Below, piece by piece: positions 1 to 11,758 of a DNA stretch of 64,000 nucleotides. Within the stretch, counting starts at the first letter, position 1, and each line of letters starts with the position of its first letter. The notes beneath the pieces were generated by a model. It did no database searches and was not told the DNA's origin. It saw only the letters and a list, made by a program, of their open reading frames with translations. Where the stretch lies: positions 17,354,632-17,418,631 of the forward strand of contig OZ038435.1 in NCBI GenBank assembly GCA_964036275.1. The letters are read 5' to 3'. This DNA comes from Litoditis marina. Its lineage: Eukaryota; Nematoda; Chromadorea; Rhabditida; Rhabditidae. The position numbers and the translations under genes are program-made.

Positions 1-1172
1 TGTTATTGGTAGTGCAGAGTAATTTGCCGGTCAAGTACTCGCCTATTATCCATGTACTATTACAACTAAAGTGCTGACAAGAAAAACTACTCGTCAGCTG
101 TTTGTCTCAAACTTTCCACGAAAATATCACATTTCCGAAACATGAGCTAATTTTCGCTTGCAACAAAGAATATTCTCTAGTTTCAAGTCATAGAACATAC
201 GGTGAATCACAAAAACATAGAAGTAATAAAAACACAGAACATAATTGGAAACTTCTCCGTTTTTTACCCATGGAATATTAACTTTTTTGGTTTTTACCAG
301 AATTTCAATACGAAGTGTTGAAAGCCGACAGTTAAACGATGGAAAAGTTGGATAGAACCACTGATTTCGAATTTCACTCTAGTTTAAAATTAGTTTTACA
401 TGTTTTGAGGAATCTGTGCAGAGCATCCTAAACGGGACTGTTAGACCGAAACTTCACACAGTTTCCATTGAATTTGAAAAAGCGCAGAAAAGTTCAAATT
501 AGTATACAGAAACTAACATGCTCGTATGAACATAACAACGTTTGTTTCAGAAGAATTAAAAAAACGAATCGTTACATTTTGTCGCCATAGGCCTCAAAAA
601 CTCCGGCTTTTCAAGCTGCAACTCTATAGTGATGTTATGTTTTGTTCTGTTTCTTATCGTTCCTTTGTACATATCAAAGTTTTCATAATATTTTGTGTTT
701 CATACGAATTCGTAGAACGAACCGTGCCATTCTTGTCGCCGGTGCCGCCCTTGTTGAAGGGGAGGCAGACGAGGAACTTGTCTCGCGTGTACGCTCCGTG
801 CGCTAGACCTGAAAATGTTGAATCCTGTTTTTGGTTTCAAAATTAATTTTGCGAAACATTATTTAAATTGATGACAATGTCTGCGTTATAGTTTGATGTC
901 GACGCACGCCAAAACTTTTTAATTTCGACCGGGAAGCAACGATGAGCAAACTACACACACCAGCAGGATTAGGCAAAAATGACACTGGTCGGAGCTAATG
1001 AGTTGGTAGTGTTAACCGGCAAATTCCGGTCAGAAACAGAACTTTCTGATGTGCAGATCAAAGTACAACAGATCAAAGTACGAAAAAGAGTCCTACCTTC
1101 TGTGCAAAACGGCCACGACCATTGGAAGTTCGGATCTTCCACCACTTGATCGATCGCAGCTTCGTCCGTCAA
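1..1172 (-). CDS. Unrecognised gene, three exons, partial at left edge
   Basis: Three minus-strand exons join in phase: 1172-1097, 808-706 and 65-1 (cut by the window edge). Acceptors read cttttcag, cattttcag and actttag; the donors are gtag.. and gtatga. The joined peptide starts LTDEAAIDQVVEDPNFQWSW, continues with WPFCTEGLAHGAYTRDKFLV and CLPFNKGGTGDKNG, and ends CNSTWIIGEYLTGKLLCTTN. It has several cysteines and two possible N-glycosylation sites (NGT, NST), so an extracellular or lumenal domain is an inference. I do not recognise the family. The middle exon could also read through to a stop near 655, but the spliced version keeps coding character in the third exon. No start exon was found between 1173 and 7100; it may be far upstream or too short to see. 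Function unknown. Confidence 0.55.
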
Positions 1173-2301
1173 CTGAAAAGATGGATATCGATTTATTCGC
1201 TGATTTCTAATTAGATATCGATTTGGTCATGATTATCTCTCATATTCATCGATTTCAATTAGGTTAACTGGAATGCAGGTAAGATGATTTCCGATGATTT
1301 GTAGTTCTGCACTTCTTTTTCGAGGTTTTTAGTTGGATGCCCCCTGAATTCCAACTCCAGTCGTAACTCAAAATATGCATGTTTTTGAGGTTACACCACA
1401 ACGTCGTTAGAGATCTTAATATTGTACTAATACACAAAAACGCATTTGACCTACCGACCTTATTGTTGTTCAAGTCGTGTTTCAACGAGAATTTCTTGTT
1501 GTTTCCGAGAAGCGTCGTTTCGTTCAAAGTCGCCGCGCGACGAAGTGGTCCCCCGGTCATATTACTAAAATACCATTGAAAAAGGGAAAACAGAAAAGTA
1601 TAAGAATGGAAGGTGGAAAAATTTGGAAAATTTACTCATATTACTGGAAATCTCCCGTCATATTACTGGAAATTGACGGATGAGTCGAGAAAAAATAGAA
1701 AGAGTAGGAATAGCAGAAAAATTATAAAGTGAGAGACTGGGGAAAATTGAAATTGAAAAAAACCAGAGAATGAGACAGAGAAAAAAAAAGAAAACAAGAA
1801 AGAGGGAAAGTAAGAATACAGGAAAATGCCAAAATAGAAAAGAAAAGAATGAAATGTGGATGGACCCGAGCAAGTTTCGAGCAAGCAAGTTTGAGCAAGG
1901 CAAGCAGAAAGTCAAAAGAAAGTAGGAGGGAGGGAGCATGAGAAAATTAGATGGTGGGAAAAATGGTTGTCTGAAAGTAGAGAAGCGGGTTGAAATTAGG
2001 GAAGGGCGAGAGATTCAACTAAAGTGAGATAAAATAATCCAAGAAGCGTCTCGCAAAAACGACTAACGGGGCGGCGGCGACGGCTACAGAAAATGTCTGC
2101 CTGTCGGGCACATGCTCAGCTCAGAGTGGACATCTCTGAATACTGTTTACGCTGTTGAAAAGCGAAGAAAAACTAAGGGTATACGTATTTCTCAGTAATA
2201 GGCCAATAGTTTTTTTGTGAGTTTATGAGTCGAGTACTCTTGGTTTACTACAGGGGATGACCACAGCCATGTTGGAGTTAAAACTCGATACATGTTATGG
2301 G

Positions 2302-2423
2302 TTAAAGCAGGACGATTATCTGGACCAATCCCGTGTCAACGGTCCTTTAAACTGCAATTGAAAAATATATTGCAGTTTAAAGGACTGAAGCGTTGGGATT
2401 GGACCACGTGACCGTCCTTCTTT
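2302..2423. repeat. Palindromic element, family A (TTAAAG..GGACGATT), copy 1
   Basis: A roughly 120-bp near-perfect palindrome. The outer arms read aggacgattatctgg and ccaccgtccttcttt-like; the inner arms read cctttaaactgcaattg and gcagtttaaagg. Other copies lie at 3449-3574, 10816-10929, 30731-30850, 51194-51332, 52219-52317 (internally deleted) and 57655-57779. It is short, non-coding and inverted-repeat throughout, so it is a MITE or foldback element. Confidence 0.85.
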
Positions 2424-2889
2424 CAGAACTTCGACGACAAAGCGAGAAGATCAAACTACAAAAACAGTATACACCGTGTTTCGTATTGGAATGTTGGGAA
2501 ATATCGAGCGATGTGTTATTCTCACACGCGAAAAGAACACCTATTGAAGATAAAGCAGTTTTACATTGCAATAGTTATTACAGAAAAAGACACACACCAC
2601 AAACTACAAAACGGAGATAAAATAGAGAAAGATATACACTGCGAAAGTCCACTGAAGAATAACGACAACTATGTCTTGGGCGGGTCTAAACGTGAAACCT
2701 AATAGGCGTCAAAAAGTAGCGCCGGACAGCTGGGCATACACACTTGCACAGCGAAATATAGAGGATGTAGTTAATTTGTACAATTAGCGAATACAAGAAT
2801 TGTTTGTTCTCTAAAAACCACAATGAGTAGGTCTCGAAAAATCATGTGCTTCGTCTAAGCCTGAGAGATTTGGGGAACATTGACTTCTC

Positions 2890-3205
2890 ACCCCCCCCCC
2901 CTTTCTGAATTTATATTGCGTTTGAGGAATTGTAGTTTGACCCCCCCCCCACCGGGGGGTGATTATTCAATTTATCACCTGTAATACAAAAGTTTGAGGG
3001 TGGGGGGTAAAAAGTAAACATTTCCGATATTGAAGTTCAGTCGTTGAAGTTTGACCCCCCACCATTGAAGTTCTACCCCCCGCCGACCCAAGTGGGGGGT
3101 AAATAGTAAATGTCGAAGTTGAATTTTGACCCCCCCCCCTCTCCTAGATTTTCAGGTTTTTGCTTGGGTGGGAAGTTGGTGCTACGGGGGGGGGGGGACC
3201 CTACT
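2890..3205. repeat. C/G-tract minisatellite-like region
   Basis: Repeated short units of the form ttgaagtttgaccccccc alternate with GGGGGG tracts. At least four C runs of 9-12 and several G runs of 6-12 occur in about 300 bp. Both strands could form G-quadruplex or i-motif structures; that is inference. No coding meaning. Confidence 0.8.
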
Positions 3206-3448
3206 AAAGTGGGGGGCGATACTTCAATTTTTCCGAGATTTGTTTCCGACGGTATATGAAAAAACGTGAGAGTGGAAAAAAGGGAGATTAAAGTTTTCGC
3301 TAATGCAAGCTTACAGCGTTTTGTTTCTAAGTTGTTGAGTTTCAAAGCAGACCAAACTACTCCAATTACAAATGAGAGCATTCAAATCTGAACAAATCGC
3401 GTGTGATGAAGGGCTCGCTAGAGAAAAACTAAGGTGCTCGTTCTGGTC

Positions 3449-3574
3449 GTAAAAGAAGGACGATTATGTGGTCCAATCGCAACGGTTCAGTCCTTTAAAC
3501 TGCAATACATTTTTCAATTGCAGTTTAAAGGACCATTGACACGAGATTGGTCCACATTATCGTCTTACTTTAAA
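3449..3574. repeat. Palindromic element, family A, copy 2
   Basis: Starts aaagaaggacgattatgtgg and ends with the inverted form cgtcttactttaaa. The centre is tgcaatacatttttcaattg flanked by the inverted TTTAAAGGACC arms. Same family as the copy at 2302-2423. Confidence 0.85.
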
Positions 3575-4978
3575 ATGTACGGCTGTTTTTCGTACACTTT
3601 TGGAAGAAAAATCAGGTCGATCAATCGATTTAGATCGAGAATTAGCAACATTCATCAGAAGCAATGTATACTTTAACATTTTTAATGGTACGGAATTGGT
3701 AGCGGGTAGTTGAAAAGAAGTTGGAAACAAGAATATCAAAATCATAACAGTAGGAGCAGTACAAACCCTGATGAAGCTGATTGAATTTGGTTAAACTATA
3801 AATGCGATCGAAATTGACCAAAAACTTTTCAGATTAAATGAAGGAAAAATGGGAAAACTTTGTTTTCTTTTTTGTTTAACTGTTAATTTTCGATTCCTAT
3901 AACATGTTTCTGAAATCCTAACCTATATTAACTTTAGTAATAATTTATACTTTGTTTTTCTAAAATCGAAATATCTCTGAGCTTGGCTCATTTCAGTCGT
4001 GTGCGGTCTCGTTGTGTATCATGTATCAATCAACAATGGAAAACGGTTAGACGTCAGAAGTTTTTGGCAGAGAAGAGGGGAGAGGATTAGAGAAACAGAG
4101 AAAGTATGTTTGAAGGAAATAATTTTATTCTGAGACTAGAGGCCCTGAAAATTAGAAAGGTGTTTTCCATTTCTAGCTACGAACTATCCGATTTTTTCGT
4201 TCATTTTTGCTAGGAGAGGATAATGAAAGAAAGACGAAGGGAAAAAAGAGATAGAGAAGAGAAAAAAAACGTTATGCACGAACAGTGTTCGACGACTCTC
4301 AGTTCTGAGCCAACTTTGATCTTCTCGCACAGCTCTGGACATCGTACGAATCAACTTTCTTCCACTTACGTGACTGCGTTACGAGTCAAATATCAAAGTT
4401 GATTAGAGAGAAACTGTTAGAGAAAGAGCAAAAAAAGAAAGCAAGAAAGAGCATGAATGAACTACAAAGAAAGAAAAAGAGAGGTTCTTTCTGTACATTC
4501 AGAATTTCACTTTTGATCGTTCGTAGACAAAACCCGACGGAACGAAGTTGGTTACAAGAAAGTGTAGTGCAGTTTTCAACGGCAAATGCCTTCCATATTA
4601 CACCTGTCAGAGAACGGAGAAATAGTGTGGCAGACGGAGAGGGCGCAGACAGGCTGCTAGATGCCTCAGGCGGGTCAAAAGAGAGCACAACACTTGTCAC
4701 TCTTTTTAGACCGCTTCCTAGTTTAAAGGACTCAAAAAATAGTAGGGAAATGGAGGGATTTGGTAAAAACACATCGAGATCAAAGTACAAATACAGCAGA
4801 ATCTTTACAAGGTCTCGTTAGTATATTCAATGATCAACATTGAATCGTATTTTGGTGTAACTCAAATTCGTCAGGATAAAAATACAAACACACCACTGTC
4901 ACTCTTTTCAGAGTTCAAAGAACTCAACAAATAGCGGGGCAACAAAAAGTACAAATATCAGAGGGATCGAACTACAAT

Positions 4979-5175
4979 TATAGTGGGTGCCAAATTTATA
5001 AACTTTTCTCTCTCGCCGGAATCGAACCCGTGAGCAAAATATTCGTAGCAGGGCGCTACCCACTGCGCTATCAATGCACATAACCGGCAAGCTTTGGAAT
5101 CGAAGACATGTGTGCGTACACAGCGGAAAGTGAGATATACAGTACCCTCCCGCCTTTCTGTTGGCGACGACTATA
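4979..5175 (-). repeat. TATAGT-ended TIR element with tRNA-like interior, copy 1
   Basis: On the plus strand it begins tatagtgggtgcca and ends tggcgacgactata, so the ends are imperfect inverted repeats. Inside, on the minus strand, are a tRNA A-box-like motif (tagcgcagtgggtagcgc) and a B-box-like motif (ggttcgattcc). Related copies: 8515-8711, 38130-38329, 44098-44287, 46873-47069, 56247-56440, 61458-61656 and 62635-62827, plus a fragment near 54496-54590. Confidence 0.8.
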
Positions 5176-5299
5176 TAGCAGAACGCAACAACAATCTGCC
5201 TTTCATGAACAGAAGGTGTAAACTTAAGTTGCTGTCTGTCAACACTGTACAATTACACACCGCGATCAAACTGCAAATATGACTGGGGATGTCCGCCTT

Positions 5300-5488
5300 G
5301 TCTGGCGACGTGGCAAACTCTCCAATTTCTCCAGAAGTTCATATGAGTCTCTCGTGAGATACCTCACGAGCTACTCGTGAACGCTCAATGTTGTAGCATA
5401 TGAATCAATAGAATCTCACGAAAAGCTCATGCGAATAGCTCATGAGGTATCTCATGAGATCTTTGAGGGGATTGCTACGCCGCCTGGA
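5300..5488. repeat. CTCATGAG-rich TIR element, family C, copy 1
   Basis: Contains many overlapping CTCATGAG / CTCACGAG words and the central motif caatgttgtagcatatgaatcaa. It ends ttgctacgccgcctgg, the inverse of the other copies' start ctggcggcgtagc. Other copies: 16702-16875, 38748-38936, 42345-42510 and a split copy at 43003-43151 plus 43698-43728. Confidence 0.8.
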
Positions 5489-5692
5489 GCGCCCACGCGG
5501 TGTGTTGATTGAAACTGGAAACTCGACCGGAAATAAATATTTCTAGTCTTTCCTTTTAATCAGTCGAAATCTTTGCCGAAATATCTTACTCGATTCTTGC
5601 TCAAACATTTTTTTCGAGCCGTCTTTCGACCCACGGTAGAAAACGGGATACTTCCATACTTGATCGGAAGTTTGATCTGACTTAAATCTGAC

Positions 5693-6299
<607 letters not shown>

Positions 6300-7126
6300 C
6301 GGTTCCAGTCTTTTAGAGCACCTCTGAGCAATTAGAATAAGTCATTCAAAATTATTACTTCAATTTTTTTTGATTTTTACTTTTGAATGACTTTTACTTT
6401 AATGACTTTTCATTTTGAATGACTTTTTCCTGGTACCGCACCTCTATGAGGGGTATATGTTATTCTTATGGACATCCGTCCTTTTGAGTTTGAAACAAAG
6501 ATGATTGACACTTATGAACCACAGTACTATTTACTTTGAAGGTCCCGTTGTTCCGGGAATATTGTTATTATTGCTTTCGATAAATTAGAAAAACCGAGAT
6601 CAGCTGACCAAAGTCTAACACCCCCTTTAAAAAGGTGGTTTATCAGTGAAGTAAGTGCACGAGGTCTTAGATAAGGGAAAAAAGACATTATTGTGATATT
6701 CGCCTACCTTCTGTTCTCTAGAAATTGGTATAAAGGAAGTGTTAGAATCTATATCCCATTGTCTAAGCTCAGTTTACTGGTGGTCAAATTTATGTGACGC
6801 AAGTCAAAACGTGCCACTACAAACTGCAACTTTTGATTGCTTTCTCACGTACACGTGTATTTTCAGTGCTAACGATCTCACGTGATTTTTGAATGATAAG
6901 TGTTTCACCCTTTTCACGTGACTGTTTTTGTGACGAGCTGTATACTTAACTTTAACTTTTTCAGACTTTCCGCTCAGTTTCACACGTTCATAATTTCACG
7001 CCACCGATTTATATGAATTTCGGTTTCCAGAACCACGAAACGTTATGCGCAAAACATTTTGTTCAGTTATTTAGTTCTGAAACGTGTAAATGAATTGATT
7101 ACATGGTATTTTCTCCCAATTTCAGA

Positions 7127-10100
7127 ATGAGAACATTCCTCGTATCCCTGTGTCTGTTGTCTGTCGTCCTCTACGCTTCCGTCGAGGCAAAGAAGGTCAA
7201 GTCAGTGATAGTCCCCTTCATTCGCACATGAACACCTACAGTACCCATTCAACTTCGATTAAATGACTGAATGTGAACAGAGATTGTTTTGTAGCACATA
7301 AAGTAACCCCAAAAACAATGAAATCTCACAAGGGAGCAGACAATTCCGAAAAAAGCCCCGTTTTCCCGGACACGATTTCAGGAAAATCCACAAAGTGTTG
7401 GTGAGACGTCCGTTTTTTTTGGTGGGAATGAAGAAGGTAGCTCTCCGGAACAACCATGTTTTTCCGGCCAATTCTACAACTAACCGGGTTTTTAGGTAAC
7501 CGAACCCTTTTTTGGTAACCTATTTTTCAGGTTACTTAGTAGGTAACCTGAAAGTAACCTAAACTGAAATCCGGTTACCGTTCAAAGTAACGGTAAAAAC
7601 CACATTTTGCGCTAGAAAAACAGGTAACCGGTTTTTCATTTTAGGTTACCACCCGGTTACCTACTGAGGTAACCTGAAAAAAAAAGGTTACCAAAAAAGG
7701 GTTAGGTTACCTAAAAACCCGGTTAGATATAGAATTCACCTGTTTTTCCCGGTTTCAGAGTTCTTTTCCCGTAGTTTTCTATGCTTTTCAGGGTGATCAA
7801 GCGTTACGTTGTTGCCGAGGCTGCGGCCCCCGCACCAGAACCCGTCTCTCAGTTCAAGTTCAGAAATGTTCAGCAGGCACCCAAGGTACCCAAGGTAGTT
7901 TCTTACCCTATTCATATGAGGCGCAAAGTTTTTATAATCAAATTTGTGAAACGCGAGAATCGGTTCTTTGTATATTTGATCTACACTCTCTCTCGGCTGC
8001 TCACAACAATAAATGACCGTCAATTCATGCGATTTTCGAGCCACAAAGGCGAGAGAGCATAGAGATGAAAGAGACAGAAGACAAGCTGAGACCTTCTGCG
8101 TCTATTTGATCTGCACAATAGGTATTGTACTCAGAGCCAATTGTCGGGAATGTTTCTCAGTTGTGTTATCGATTCGATCATACTTAGTCTGGGCTAATGT
8201 AATGCGTATTTTCTTGGCTAAATGTAATCCCGAAATTGATAAATAAAATCGGTATTCAGAATACAGTAAAAGCACTTATTCTTATTGATTTTTACAGCCC
8301 CTGACCGAATACGACTTGTGCAAAATGGAGTGCAAAAAACAGCGAGACGCGCACGCAATTAACGAGGTGAGAAAAATCGAAATACACCATTTTAATAGTT
8401 TTGATAGTTTTCGCTAATGTTCCAAAAAGGAAGGTTTTCGTGTACTTCAATGGTTACGTACCAATTTATACCTTTTATAGGACAGAGTGGGGTTCGCCGC
8501 ATAAATGGCAAAACTATAGTCGTTTCGAACCGGAAGGCTGGAGGTCACTGTACATCTCACTTACCGCTGTGTAAGCGCACATGTCTTCGATTCCGAAGAT
8601 ATTCAGTTATGTGCTCTAATAGCGCAGTGGTTAGCGCTCTACTACGAATAGTTTGCTTGCAGGTTCAATTCCAGCCAGAGACAGAAATTTATAAGTTTGG
8701 CCTTAGTATGTACAGTGTATGTTGCCCATCGCTGGGTTAGTAGTTTCATTCTATGCATCATGGACATTTTATCTATGATACCACTGAATATATAATATTA
8801 TTGAAATTATTTGAACATTTAATATTTTGTCTTGTTTCCAGTACGTAGACCAACTGAAAGCCGAACTGGCCGTCGCCGAGGCCCAATTGGCTGAAGAAGA
8901 AGCACAGAAGGCCGTGGCGGCTCAAGCAGTTCAGGAGCAAGTGGAGCAGGTATAGTCTACTTCACTTTTACGTGGTCACTTACAGTAATCCTATAAAAAT
9001 TCAAAATGACGTGAGAAACTTTGATTGTCCAAAGAACTAAATAATAGCACTGCGGATCAACAAGTTCAGGAGCAAGTGGAGCAGGTATAGTCTACTTCAC
9101 TTCTACGTGGACACTCACAGTAATCAAGACACAGTTTTAAATGACGTGAGAAACGTTGATTGTCCAATGAACTAAATAGCACTGTGGCTCAACAAGTTCC
9201 GCAGTAAGTGGAGAGGGTAAACTAACTTAGACTTAACCTTTTAGAGAAGTTGCAAATGTAGCGCTCATTTTGAGTTCAAGAAAAAAAAGTAAAGTCGACC
9301 GTACTAACCATTTTTATATAGGAAAGTTACATGTTTGTAAAAAAGACTGCCGTGGCCGCTCAGGAGGTTCAAGGACAAGTAGATATATTCCATTTCACTT
9401 TCACGTGGCCAAGTACAGTAACCTGTCTATATTTTCCAATAACGTCGAAAACCAACCGTGACACTCTAGTGCGTTTTAAACTACAGTAATCAGTAGAACT
9501 TTTTGATGTCATTCGGAAGTCACCTCAATTGCCCAACGTTTTCAACAGCTTTTAACCAAAGCGCGGCGCTGCAAACTTGACGTGCAGGTCACCAAAGACT
9601 GATTCAAGTGACACTCAAATCTGGCTCGGAGATAAATATATATGAATAATGAAACCGAAAAGATGGGCTCAATACATCTGAAAAAGTGTAGAGTGATAAT
9701 TTTCTAGGTAGAGTCCGAGGTCTCCGGCCTACAGGCAGCAGCTGAGAAGGTACAGTACAGGTTTATCACGTTTCGAAACCATTTTCATATTCAGACACAG
9801 TTCAAAGGTACTTCTGGAACTTACACGCAAATATGACAAATTTTCTGAAATAGTTGATTCGAAACTACCCGATTCAGCGAAGAGTTTGGGCGTTCGTTGA
9901 TAGAAGCAGTCACTTCGGCTGACAGGATATGTGTTGTTCGGTTCTGCCGTCTTCTCTATTTATAGTTCAATGTTTGTAGTTCTGTGTAGGTGGATCACAC
10001 TACAAAGTAGAACTTGGGCTTGGACACACTGATATTTCCAGAGTGGGGAGTCCGCACGCGACACTGCTATTTGTGTGTAGATCAAACTAATGCGATTAGT

Positions 10101-10488
10101 CAAATAAAAGTTCTAGTTAAAGGGGGGCAACATTGAATGCCGAACTTGGCTAACGGCGTTAGCCGAAAAGGTACGAGAGTCAGAGAAGTGCGCGCAATCA
10201 ATATTCATTCCGTCCGAATCGTCCTCTGCGTCTCTGACAGTGAACAAAACATTAATGAAATTTTGAAAACAGAGCTTCGAATCGGACATTCTAGTAAGAA
10301 AAGGACATACATCGAATTGTCTCAGTTCGATCTTTCATTTGAAAATTCATTGCAGCCCCCCTTTAAGATTCCATTTATTATTATTGATTTATTGATTTGT
10401 TTAGGTTGTGGAATCCGCGCACGACACCGCAGCCGCAACAGGCCAGGTGCGCGACATCATCCGAGACACGGCCAACGCCGCTGCGTAG
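7127..10488 (+). CDS. Secreted alanine/glutamate-rich coiled-coil-like protein, 6 exons, 159 aa
   Basis: Exons 7127-7200, 7792-7894, 8298-8366, 8842-8949, 9708-9749 and 10405-10488; phases join exactly and the stop is TAG. The start is preceded by ..cccaatttcag|aATG, an acceptor 1 nt before the ATG, which suits a spliced leader or a 5' UTR intron. Residues 1-21 (MRTFLVSLCLLSVVLYASVE) form a clear signal peptide. Residues 60-82 carry two cysteines (YDLCKMECKKQ). Residues 83-132 are A/E/Q-rich with heptad-like spacing (DQLKAELAVAEAQLAEEEAQ), predicting a coiled coil. The C-terminus is Ala/Asp-rich (ESAHDTAATGQVRD). I do not recognise the family. Intron 1 holds a GGTTACC palindrome, intron 3 a tRNA-like TIR element, intron 4 decayed tandem copies of exon 4, and intron 5 a TTAAAGGGGGGC element. 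Confidence 0.8.
7471..7735. repeat. GGTTACC palindromic element, family B, copy 1
   Basis: About 265 bp. The ends are attctacaactaaccgggtt and the inverse of attctatatctaaccgggtt, followed by many GGTAACC/GGTTACC words in both arms and the centre gcgctagaaaaacaggtaacc. Copies at 41542-41801 and 45569-45834; truncated pieces near 53690-53800 and 54590-54625. It lies in intron 1 of the coiled-coil gene. Confidence 0.85.
8515..8711 (+). repeat. TATAGT-ended TIR element with tRNA-like interior, copy 2
   Basis: Starts tatagtcgtttcgaacc. The A-box-like tagcgcagtggttagcg and the B-box-like ggttcaattcc occur in tRNA order and spacing. It ends near tttggccttagtatg. It lies in intron 3 of the coiled-coil gene, same strand. 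Too degenerate to be a functional tRNA. Confidence 0.75.
8918..9440 (+). repeat. Decayed tandem copies of exon 4 end and its donor
   Basis: The end of exon 4 with its donor (ggagcaagtggagcaggtat) recurs at about 9066-9092. It recurs again, degraded, at 9185-9220 (caagttccgcagtaagtgga) and near 9345-9385. The following intron sequence (tctacttcac..acgtgg..cacagtaatc..gacgtgagaaa) recurs with it, giving a unit of about 135 bp. Only the first copy has an acceptor upstream. Confidence 0.8.
10117..10366. repeat. TTAAAGGGGGGC-ended TIR element, family D, copy 1
   Basis: About 250 bp. It begins ttaaaggggggcaacattga and ends gcagccccccctttaa-like, an inverted pair. A second copy is at 31146-31337. 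It lies in the last intron of the coiled-coil gene. No coding sequence inside. Confidence 0.75.
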
Positions 10489-10815
10489 ACGAAAATCGAT
10501 ATTCGATAAATCAATGAATACACTTCATTTATGTTATTCGCAACAAACTCGCACACAAACCTGTCAAGCTCTCTGTGAGCGTGCACGCTACCAGATACGC
10601 AATCCGTTAGAGAAAAAGAATTGGTTTTCAACAGTGGTTTTCTAAAACATTAAATTTGTGAAATAGACGAATTATGATCATTCTGGGATCAAAGACTGTT
10701 AACTTCTGAGATAGTTTTTTTTTAAATTCTCCTTTTTTCTAATCTGGCTTATCTCGAATACACTCTAACACAGTACAAAACATCGTGTTATACAAAAACC
10801 GTTTGGGTATTTCGA

Positions 10816-10929
10816 TTAAAGAAGTACGATTATGTGGTCCGCTTCGGTCCTTTAAACCGCAATACATTTTTCAATTGCAATTTAAAGGACCGATGTCACG
10901 GGATTGGTCCACATAATCGTCCTGCTTTA
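10816..10929. repeat. Palindromic element, family A, copy 3
   Basis: Starts ttaaagaagtacgattatgt and ends ccacataatcgtcctgcttt(aa). Central inverted TTTAAAGGACC arms as in the other copies. Confidence 0.85.
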
Positions 10930-11202
10930 ACGGTGCAAATTGGCTCTGTGCCAGTCATTTCCTTATACTGACCAAATCTTTTCTTCATTAGATAACAAAC
11001 ATTTGTAAAAATATTTATTTATAAAGAAAACCACAAAAATACACTTTGAACACCGTATTCTGAGCAAAACAGGCGAGAGACAATGAGTTGAATGGGATAT
11101 CCGACAAATTTTGATGAAACACCCGTCTGTGGTAACAAAATAGAAAATAATTACGTTAAAGGCAACAACAAGGCTATTACTGTAACTTATATAGTGTTAT
11201 TC

Positions 11203-11345
11203 ATTCCTACCTAGACTCCTACAGTAGGAATATGGAAACTTTTATTCCGTATAAATTGAGTAAACATTGATTGCTATTCCCTATCACTGAGATTTAAATA
11301 TTGAAAAAGACTACAAAAGTGTACTGTAGGAGTTTAGGTAGGAAT
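11203..11345. repeat. Inverted-repeat element with CCTACCTAGACTCCTACAGTA ends
   Basis: The left end attcctacctagactcctac matches the inverse of the right end gtaggagtttaggtaggaat with one mismatch or so. The interior is about 95 bp of AT-rich DNA. MITE-like; no second copy noticed in the window. Confidence 0.7.
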
Positions 11346-11519
11346 TGTGTAGACTATTTACGTCTGTGTCTGAAAACTGTGCAAGGCACAGAAAAACATG
11401 GTAACAAGACTATTTGAGCGGGCACGCACTATGCTTTGATAAAGATCAATTGATGACGTCAGAAAAACACCGAAAAGTTGATACCTAAGTTTCAATTTTG
11501 AGTTAACGTGAGAACCATC

Positions 11520-11755
11520 TGAGCTGATCACGTGTTTCACGCACGTTACATCGAAGTCAACTCAAGTGTTTGACGTGATCAGGTGAGCTCAACGTGATAG
11601 AATGCCTAGTCGTGATCGAAAGTAGCTAGTTCGCCAAAATTCCTCACCAACGTTAACAATCAACATCAAACCACGTAAACTCCGTGATCACGTGCTTCAC
11701 GTACATTGACACACCGGAATCAACACACGTGTTTCACGTGTTTCCCGTGATCTAC
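11520..11755. promoter_or_regulatory. Cluster of ACGTG words just 3' of the cyclase stop
   Basis: About ten ACGTG/CACGT words in 235 bp, for example atcacgtgtttcacgcacgt and acacgtgtttcacgtg. ACGTG-type E-box words recur elsewhere in cyclase introns (14083-14196, 30245-30440, 36165-36300). Whether this is regulatory or a decayed repeat is not decidable from the sequence. Confidence 0.4.
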
Positions 11756-11758
11756 CCC

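Larger units (their letters stand above)
10489..11758. other. Region between two convergent genes
   Basis: No gene seen. It contains a family A palindrome (10816-10929), a possible minus-strand AATAAA (tttatt at 11014-11019) for the cyclase gene, an inverted-repeat element (11203-11345) and a dense run of ACGTG words (11520-11755). The last immediately follows the cyclase stop codon and is probably in its 3' UTR. Confidence 0.7.

Noticed and set aside
4386..4821. Overlapping 134- and 140-residue frames on opposite strands
   Set aside because: No splice context, start context or recognisable sequence; rich in Lys/Phe from purine-rich DNA. Chance open frame most likely.
7960..8080. Possible exon around ctacactctctctcggctgc
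   Set aside because: Matches the dispersed GACGCAGA/CTCTCTC repeat words seen at many other places.
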